11,637 nt of DNA. Source: CAMPJU01 sp046566095 (GTDB taxonomy: Bacteria > Pseudomonadota > Gammaproteobacteria > Xanthomonadales > Xanthomonadaceae). Positions within the stretch are counted from its first letter, which is position 1. Each line of letters opens with the position of its first letter. The stretch is from the NCBI GenBank assembly GCA_046566095.1, contig JBKHXI010000191.1, forward strand, positions 1 to 11,637. Direction: 5' to 3'. The position numbers were made by a program, and so were the translations under genes. The notes under the pieces were generated by a model, which saw only the letters and a list, made by a program, of their open reading frames with translations, searched no databases and was not told where the DNA came from. Positions 1 through 4,599 of this stretch are shown in pieces.

Positions 1-300
1 GCGGTGGTGTTCGAGCGCGACGGCGCCGAATACCGGATCGAGGCGCTGGACGACGGCAGCCAGGAACTGTTCCTGATCTTCGCCGACCGCACCAGCGGCC
101 ACGGCAGCTATCCCGCCGGCCGCTACCTGTACACGCCGCGTCCCGGCGCCGACGGACGCATGACGGTCGATTTCAACCGCGCCTACAACCCGCCCTGCGC
201 CTTCACCGCCTTCGCCACCTGTCCGCTGCCGCCGCCGGAGAACCGGCTGGATCTGTCGATCGAGGCCGGCGAGAAGGCCTACGGCAAACCCGCTTCCTGA
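1..300 (+). CDS. DUF1684 family protein, 3' part only
   Basis: The frame is open from the first base and stops at TGA 298-300, so only the last 99 codons of a longer gene are present; the start lies left of the window. The visible end carries the DUF1684 signature: a FADxTSGxxxYxAGRYL-like stretch (about visible residues 25-42), then DFNRAYNPPCAF, then TCPLPPPENRL, and near the end IEAGEKAY. These match what I recall of this conserved bacterial family, whose biochemical function is unknown. Full members are usually roughly 200-300 residues, so about half or more is missing. The next gene begins 38 bp downstream on the same strand with no terminator-like hairpin between them, so co-transcription is likely. 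The family call is firm; no function is claimed. Confidence 0.85.
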   Translation, partial: AVVFERDGAEYRIEALDDGSQELFLIFADRTSGHGSYPAGRYLYTPRPGADGRMTVDFNRAYNPPCAFTAFATCPLPPPENRLDLSIEAGEKAYGKPAS

Positions 301-338
301 CGGCCCCGCCGTCGCCGCCCCTCCAACCGGAACCCCGG

Positions 339-1313
339 ATGCGCACGATCAAGACCCTGCTGCCGGTACTGCTGCTCGCGCCCCTGTTCGCCGTCGCCGC
401 TGCCCTGCAGGGCGGTGCGCTGCCGGCGGCGAAGAATCCCGCGCCCGCGCCCCCGGTGCCCTTGCTCTGGAAGGTCAGCGACGCCGACAACGCGCTCTAC
501 CTGCTCGGCTCCTTCCACCTGCTCAAGCCCGGCGACTACCCGCTGTCCCCGGACGTGCAGGCGGCGCTGGACGATGCCGAGGAAGTGGTGTTCGAACTGA
601 GCCCGGAGGAACTGGCCTCGCCGGCGCTGGGCCTGCAGATGGCGCAGGCCGCGGCGCGGACCGACGGCAGCACCCTCGACAGCCAGATCGGGCCGGAACT
701 GGCGGACAAGCTCTCGCGCTGGGCGCGGGACAACGCCGCGCACCTGCGCCGGACCGGGCTTAGCCCGGAAGTCCTGCAGCTGTTCAAGCCCTGGTTCGCC
801 GGGCTGATGGTGTCGGTGGTGGAGCTGACCAAGCAGGGCCTGGACCCGGCGCTGGGCCTGGACCGGCACTTCATGGCCCGCGCCGCCGAGGCCGGCAAGG
901 CGACCGCGGCGCTGGAGACCGGGGCCGAGCAGGTGGCGGTGTTCGCCGGCATGCACGAGCGCGAGCAGCTGCAGATGCTGGCCGAGGCCCTCGACCAGGC
1001 CGCGGCCGGCCCGGCCGAGATCGAGCGGATGCACCGGCAGTGGCGCGAAGGCGATGCCGAGGGCCTGTGGAACGGGCTGGCGCTGCAGCTCAAGCGCGAC
1101 TATCCGCAGCTGTACCGGCGGATCAATGTCGATCGCAACGACGCCTGGATGCCGCAGCTGGTGGAACGGCTGGAAGCCCGCGACGGGGATGCGCTGGTGG
1201 TGGTCGGCGCCCTGCACCTGCTGGGCGACGACGGCGTGGTCGAGAAGCTGCGCGCGCGCGGCTACCGCGTCGAGCGCATCTGCAGCGCCTGCCCGGCCGC
1301 CAACGACGACTGA
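339..1313 (+). CDS. TraB/GumN family protein, probably exported
   Basis: This 324-residue protein belongs to the TraB/GumN family, related to the eukaryotic TIKI metalloproteases; bacterial members have no settled function and GumN is not needed for xanthan synthesis. A signal peptide is visible (MRTIK, hydrophobic residues about 7-22, then a Pro/Ala-rich stretch to 40). The domain opens with LLWKVSDADNALYLLGSFH; GSFH at 57-60 is the first conserved GxxH. It continues with an acidic VVFEL (83-87), ALETGAEQ (191-198), an R-N pair at 266-267, and the second motif GALH at 290-293 followed by GDDGVVEKL. These match the family's paired GxxH architecture, thought to bind metal. Length is normal. 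The ATG at 339 has only a weak purine stretch (CCGGAA) before it but places the signal peptide correctly. It lies 38 bp after the DUF1684 gene. Location is probably periplasmic or membrane-tethered. Confidence 0.85.
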   Translation: MRTIKTLLPVLLLAPLFAVAAALQGGALPAAKNPAPAPPVPLLWKVSDADNALYLLGSFHLLKPGDYPLSPDVQAALDDAEEVVFELSPEELASPALGLQMAQAAARTDGSTLDSQIGPELADKLSRWARDNAAHLRRTGLSPEVLQLFKPWFAGLMVSVVELTKQGLDPALGLDRHFMARAAEAGKATAALETGAEQVAVFAGMHEREQLQMLAEALDQAAAGPAEIERMHRQWREGDAEGLWNGLALQLKRDYPQLYRRINVDRNDAWMPQLVERLEARDGDALVVVGALHLLGDDGVVEKLRARGYRVERICSACPAANDD

Positions 1314-1372
1314 CCAGCCGCGCCAGTGCCCGGCCGCCAACGGCCACGAAACGGCCCAACCCCTGCACCTCC

Positions 1373-1473
1373 GTAGGAGCGCCCCTTGGGCGCGATCCCC
1401 ACGCCCAAGGGACGGGCAGAGCCCGCGTCCTGGTGCGGCGGGGAAGGCCATCGCGGGCAAGGCCCGCTCCTAC
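1373..1473. repeat. REPIN unit 1 (paired GTAG palindromes)
   Basis: The unit begins GTAGGAGC (1373-1380), runs into the perfect hairpin GCGCCC-CTT-GGGCGC, and ends with a second hairpin GCGGGC-AAG-GCCCGC followed by CTCCTAC (ending 1473). Two inverted REP-type palindromes, each tipped with GTAG/CTAC, flank about 50 bp of middle sequence. This is the REPIN architecture described for RAYT-mobilised REP elements. No RAYT (REP-associated tyrosine transposase) gene is in the window. The middle part has diverged from that of the next two units. Confidence 0.8.
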
Positions 1474-1733
1474 GGGGCGCGGAGGGAGGACGTCCCCGGC
1501 CGGAGGAGCGCCCCTTGGGCGCGATTGCCGCACGCCGTGGGAACGGGCAGAGCCATCGTCCTGGCGTGGCGGGAAGGCCATCGCGGGCAAGGCCCGCTCC
1601 TACGGGGCGCGGAGGGAGGACGTCCCCGGCCATAGGAGCGCCCCTTGGGCGCGATTGCCGCACGCCGTGGGAACGGGCAGAGCCATCGTCCTGGCGTGGC
1701 GGGAACGCCATCGCGGGCAAGGCCCGCTCCTAC
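1474..1733. repeat. 130-bp tandem duplication carrying REPIN units 2 and 3
   Basis: Positions 1474-1603 and 1604-1733 are two copies of one 130-bp block, a 28-bp spacer plus a 102-bp REPIN unit. By eye they differ at three positions: 1502-1503 (GG) against 1632-1633 (AT), and 1576 (G) against 1706 (C). Each unit (1502-1603, 1632-1733) carries the same two hairpins as unit 1, opening with a slightly decayed GGAGGAGC or ATAGGAGC and closing with CTCCTAC. Near identity suggests a recent duplication by slippage or recombination. With unit 1 it fills most of the 416-bp gap between the convergent TraB/GumN and rnfB genes, where the hairpins could also end transcription. The right edge overlaps the rnfB stop codon. 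Confidence 0.85.
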
Positions 1734-2152
1734 GGGGCGGGCAGGGGCGCGGGGAGGAGCACGATGCAGTCGACCGGGCAGGCGGGGATGCACAAAGCGC
1801 AGCCGGTGCACAGCGGTTCGAGCACGGTGTGCATGCGCTTGCTGCCGCCCACGATCGCGTCGACCGGACAGGCCTGGATGCACTTGGTGCAGCCGATGCA
1901 GTCGGCTTCGACCACCAGCGCGACCTGCGGCGGCGTGTGCGCGCCCAGGCTGCGGTCGTACGGCCGCGGTGCGACGCCCAGCACGTGCGCCAGCGCCCGA
2001 GCACCGGCATCGCCGCCGGGGGGGCAGCGGTCGACGCCGGCCTCGCCGCGCGCCATCGCCTCGGCATAGGGGCGGCAGCCGCCGTAGCCGCACTGGCCGC
2101 ACTGGGTCTGCGGGAGGATGCGGTCGAGGCGTTCGACCAGGTCGGGGCTCAT
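1730..2152 (-). CDS. rnfB: RnfB/RsxB-like iron-sulfur ferredoxin protein (short, soluble form)
   Basis: This 140-residue protein matches electron transport complex subunit B (RnfB/RsxB). Residues 18-43 hold the 4Fe-4S domain (CGQCGYGGC, then C43). Two bacterial ferredoxin motifs follow, CxxCxxCxxxCP at 85-96 (CIGCTKCIQACP) and at 115-126 (CTGCALCIPACP), so up to three 4Fe-4S clusters are expected. It starts directly at the segment equivalent to VEKIDEILPQSQCGQCGY of E. coli RsxB and lacks the N-terminal membrane helix, so it should be cytosolic. No other rnf subunit is in the window. It lies 154 bp downstream of metG on the same strand with a long inverted repeat between. The ATG at 2152 is preceded by only a weak GGGA-type site. 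The stop TAG lies in the terminal GTAG of the adjoining REPIN, and the tail LLPAPLPAP looks non-conserved. Its electron partner is unknown. Confidence 0.88.
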   Translation of the reverse strand: MSPDLVERLDRILPQTQCGQCGYGGCRPYAEAMARGEAGVDRCPPGGDAGARALAHVLGVAPRPYDRSLGAHTPPQVALVVEADCIGCTKCIQACPVDAIVGGSKRMHTVLEPLCTGCALCIPACPVDCIVLLPAPLPAP

Positions 2153-2201
2153 GTCTGCATCCCGTCCGATCCCGGTGACGCTTCGACCTTCCCCCCACGC
2201 C

Positions 2202-2300
2202 TGTCGTCCCGAGCGCAGCGAGGGACCTGCTTGTTCGATGCGGGCACGCAGTGCGTCCGCTGCCAGGAAAAGCAGGTCCCTCGCTGCGTTCGGGACGACA
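2202..2300. repeat. Long inverted repeat between metG and rnfB
   Basis: The 31-bp arm 2202-2232 (begins TGTCGTCCCGAGCGCAGCGA, ends ACCTGCTT) is the reverse complement of arm 2270-2300 (begins AAGCAGGTCCCTCGC, ends GGGACGACA) apart from one position that can form a G-U pair. The loop is 37 bp and contains a small palindrome ACGCA-G-TGCGT. The outer edge is 6 bp past the metG stop and about 50 bp before the rnfB start. The arm resembles an intergenic repeat I recall from many high-GC proteobacterial genomes, so this is probably a small non-autonomous element. As RNA it would fold into a very stable stem without a U-tract, so it may reduce read-through from metG into rnfB or protect the metG mRNA end. 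Confidence 0.75.
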
Positions 2301-2306
2301 TCGGGC

Positions 2307-4427
2307 TCAGCGGACCGGCATGCCGGGTTCGGCGCCCTCGTCGGCGTGCAGCAGCGCCAGGGCGCCGGCGTCGAAGCCGGCCGACAGGATCATGCCCTCG
2401 CTGACGCCGAAGCGCATCTTGCGCGGCGCCAGGTTGGCGATGAACACGACGTTGCGGCCGACCAGCTTCTCCGGTTCGCCGTAGCTGGCGCGGATGCCGG
2501 AGAAGATCTGCCGGTGGCCGAGTTCGCCTGCATCCAGCTCGAAGCGCAGCAGCTTGTCCGAGCCTTCGACGAATTCGCAGGCGACGACCTTTCCGATGCG
2601 CAGGTCGAGCCTGGCGAAGTCGTCGATGCCGATGGTAGGGGGGTGGGCTGCAGCCGGCGCTTCCGATGCAACTGTAGGAGCGGCTCCAGCCGCGACCGTC
2701 CCGCCTTTGGCATCGGCCGGGGTCGCGGCTGAAGCCGCTCCTGCAGGGGCGGCGTGGGCGTCGGCGGGCTTCATGGTGTCCTTGCTGGCTTCGGTCATGG
2801 CTTCGATCATCTTCGGGTCGATGCGGGTGAACAGCGGCGCGTAGGGGCGGATGCGGCGGCCCAGCAGCGGCGCCGCCAGGTCCTGCCAGTGCGCCACCGG
2901 GGCGTCGAGGAAGGCCTCGGCATCGGCGGCGACCCGCGGCAGCACCGGCTTGAGCGCGGCGGCCAGCACCCGGAACAGGTTCAGGCCCTGGGTGCAGATC
3001 GCCTGCAGTTCGGCGTCGGCGCCGTCACACTTGGCCACCACCCAGGGCTTGCGCTCGTCGATCCAGCGGTTGGCCTCGTCGGCCAGCGCCATCGCCAACC
3101 GCAGCGCGGCGGCGGCCTCGTTGCGGCCGTAGGCGGCGGCGATCGGTTCGAGTTCGGCGACGAAGCGCGCATACATTCCCGGCTCCGGCAGTTCCGCCGC
3201 CAGCGCCCCGTCGAAGCGCTTGCCGACGAAGCCGGCGCAGCGGCTGGCCAGGTTCACGAACTTGCCGACGATGTCCGAGTTCACCCGCGCCACGAAGTCG
3301 CCGAAGCTCAGGTCGAGGTCGTCGACGCCGCCGGCGGTGCGCGCGGCGAAGTAGTAGCGCAGCGCCTCCGGATCCAGACCGGTGTCCAGGTAGGTCCGGG
3401 CCATGACGAAGGTGCCGCGCGACTTGGACATCTTGGCGCCGTCGACGGTCAGGTAGCCGTTGACGTGCAGCCGGGTCGGCGCGCGGAAGCCCGCGCCGTG
3501 CAGCACCGCCGGCCAGAACAGGCCGTGGAAGTTGACGATGTCCTTGCCGAGGAAATGGTGCAGCTCGGCCTGGCTGTCGCGCGCCAGGAAGTCCATGAAC
3601 GCCAGGCCCTCGCGCTCGCACAGCGCCTGGAAGCTGGACAGGTAGCCGATCGGCGCGTCCAGCCAGACGTAGAAGTACTTGCCCGGGTGCCCGGGGATTT
3701 CGAACCCGAAGTAGGGCGCATCGCGCGAGATGTCCCAGGCGCGCAACCCGCCATCGGCGTCCAGCCACTCGCGCAGCTTGGCCTTGACCCCGGGCACCGC
3801 CACGTCTCCTTCCAGCCATTGGCGCAGGAAATCCGAGAACTGGCCGACCTCGAAGAAGAAGTGCTCGGAGCTGCGCAGCTCGGGCCGGGCGCCGCTGACC
3901 ACCGAGCGCGGGTCCTTCAGTTCGGTCGGCGCGTAGGTCGCGCCGCAGGCCTCGCAGTTGTCGCCGTACTGGTCCGGCGTGCCGCAGTTGGGGCAGGTGC
4001 CCTGGATGTAGCGGTCGGGCAGGAACATGCCCTGGGCCGGGTCGTAGAACTGTTCCACCTCGCGCCGCGAGATGTGCCCGGTCGCGTCCAGCCGCGCGTA
4101 CACCGCCTCGGTCAGCGCCCGGTTGCGTGGCGAATGGGTCGAGTCGTAGTGGTCGAAGGCGACCCCGAAATCCGCGAAGTCGCGCTCGTGCGCGGCCTGC
4201 ATGCCGGCGATGTACGCCTCCGGGCTGAGCCCGGCCTTCTGCGCGCCGAGCATGATCGGGGTGCCGTGGGTGTCGTCGGCGCAGACGAAGTGCACCGTGC
4301 CGCCGGACATGCGCCGGGCCCGGACCCAGATGTCGGCCTGGATGTAGCCCACCAGGTGGCCGAGGTGGAGCTGGCCGTTGGCGTAGGGCAGGGCGCAGGT
4401 GACCAGGGCGTCGCGGGGAGCGGGCAT
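2307..4427 (-). CDS. metG: Methionine-tRNA ligase (MetRS) with C-terminal tRNA-binding domain
   Basis: This cytosolic class I aminoacyl-tRNA synthetase of 706 residues charges tRNA-Met, including initiator tRNA. The N-terminus DALVTCALPYANGQLHLGH contains the HIGH-type motif HLGH (21-24). A zinc knuckle has Cys145, Cys148, Cys158 and Cys161. KMSKS is at 332-336, followed by the anticodon-binding helical domain to about 540. A low-complexity Ala/Pro/Gly linker (about 552-598) leads to the Trbp111-like tRNA-binding/dimerisation domain (IDDFARLDLRIGKVV at 601-615 to the end). All catalytic motifs are intact and length is normal for a dimeric enzyme. Linker residues 562-585 are encoded by a REPIN. 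The ATG at 4427 has no clear Shine-Dalgarno site but fits the usual N-terminus. An extended -10 candidate lies about 36 bp upstream. Confidence 0.97.
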   Translation of the reverse strand: MPAPRDALVTCALPYANGQLHLGHLVGYIQADIWVRARRMSGGTVHFVCADDTHGTPIMLGAQKAGLSPEAYIAGMQAAHERDFADFGVAFDHYDSTHSPRNRALTEAVYARLDATGHISRREVEQFYDPAQGMFLPDRYIQGTCPNCGTPDQYGDNCEACGATYAPTELKDPRSVVSGARPELRSSEHFFFEVGQFSDFLRQWLEGDVAVPGVKAKLREWLDADGGLRAWDISRDAPYFGFEIPGHPGKYFYVWLDAPIGYLSSFQALCEREGLAFMDFLARDSQAELHHFLGKDIVNFHGLFWPAVLHGAGFRAPTRLHVNGYLTVDGAKMSKSRGTFVMARTYLDTGLDPEALRYYFAARTAGGVDDLDLSFGDFVARVNSDIVGKFVNLASRCAGFVGKRFDGALAAELPEPGMYARFVAELEPIAAAYGRNEAAAALRLAMALADEANRWIDERKPWVVAKCDGADAELQAICTQGLNLFRVLAAALKPVLPRVAADAEAFLDAPVAHWQDLAAPLLGRRIRPYAPLFTRIDPKMIEAMTEASKDTMKPADAHAAPAGAASAATPADAKGGTVAAGAAPTVASEAPAAAHPPTIGIDDFARLDLRIGKVVACEFVEGSDKLLRFELDAGELGHRQIFSGIRASYGEPEKLVGRNVVFIANLAPRKMRFGVSEGMILSAGFDAGALALLHADEGAEPGMPVR
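2674..2744. repeat. REPIN embedded in the metG coding sequence
   Basis: Plus-strand arm 2674-2697 reads GTAGGAGCGGCTCCAGCCGC then GACC. The facing arm 2721-2744 is GGTCGCGGCTGAAGCCGCTC then CTGC. They are inverted copies with three mismatches, separated by 23 bp, giving a 71-bp GTAG...CT(A/G)C element of the same design as the array at 1373-1733. It lies wholly inside metG and is translated on the minus strand as residues 562-585 (AGAASAATP..., ...AAGAAPT), in frame and without stops, as part of the flexible linker. Confidence 0.85.
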
Positions 4428-4462
4428 GGAGGTGGTGGGCGCGGCGCGCGGAACGGCCGGCG

Positions 4463-4471
4463 ATTATCGCA
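4463..4471 (-). promoter_or_regulatory. Candidate extended -10 promoter for metG
   Basis: On the minus strand the sequence TGCGATAAT is a TGn extension followed by GATAAT, five of six matches to the sigma-70 -10 box. It would give a 5' leader of roughly 30 nt before the metG ATG at 4427. No good -35 box sits 17 bp upstream, as is common for extended -10 promoters. It is one of few AT-rich spots in this GC-rich gap. No experimental support is available. Confidence 0.4.
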
Positions 4472-4540
4472 TGAGTGCACCGGGGGCCGGTCTTCCCGGA
4501 CCGGTTCGAAGCCTGTACGGCGACTGGAACCGGAGGCCGC

Positions 4541-4574
4541 AAAAAAGCGGAGGCGGCGCGATGCGCCGCCTCCG
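4541..4574 (-). terminator. Rho-independent terminator of the TonB-dependent receptor gene
   Basis: Positions 4548-4559 and 4563-4574 form a perfect 12-bp stem (CGGAGGCGGCGC on the plus strand) with a 3-nt loop. Read on the minus strand it is followed by CTTTTTTG (4547-4540), a classic U-tract. It begins 26 bp after the receptor stop codon. Going rightwards on the plus strand there is no T-tract, so it terminates only the leftward transcript and insulates metG from the receptor operon. Confidence 0.92.
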
Positions 4575-4599
4575 TTCAGGACCTGCCGCAAGCTCGGGC

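Noticed and set aside
1373..1733. CRISPR-like regular repeats
   Set aside because: There are only three units of about 100-130 bp, each with internal palindromes, and the spacers are identical to each other; no cas genes are present. This is a tandem REPIN array.
1040..2404. 454-codon plus-strand frame spanning the TraB/GumN end, the REPIN array and rnfB
   Set aside because: It crosses three unrelated features and its product is Arg/Ala-rich repeat translation; it exists only because GC-rich repeats lack stops.
4496..4533. Possible tRNA, from a GGTTCGAA-like T-loop sequence
   Set aside because: No acceptor, D or anticodon arms can be built around it on either strand. CCGGTTC/GAACCGG is just a small inverted repeat upstream of metG.
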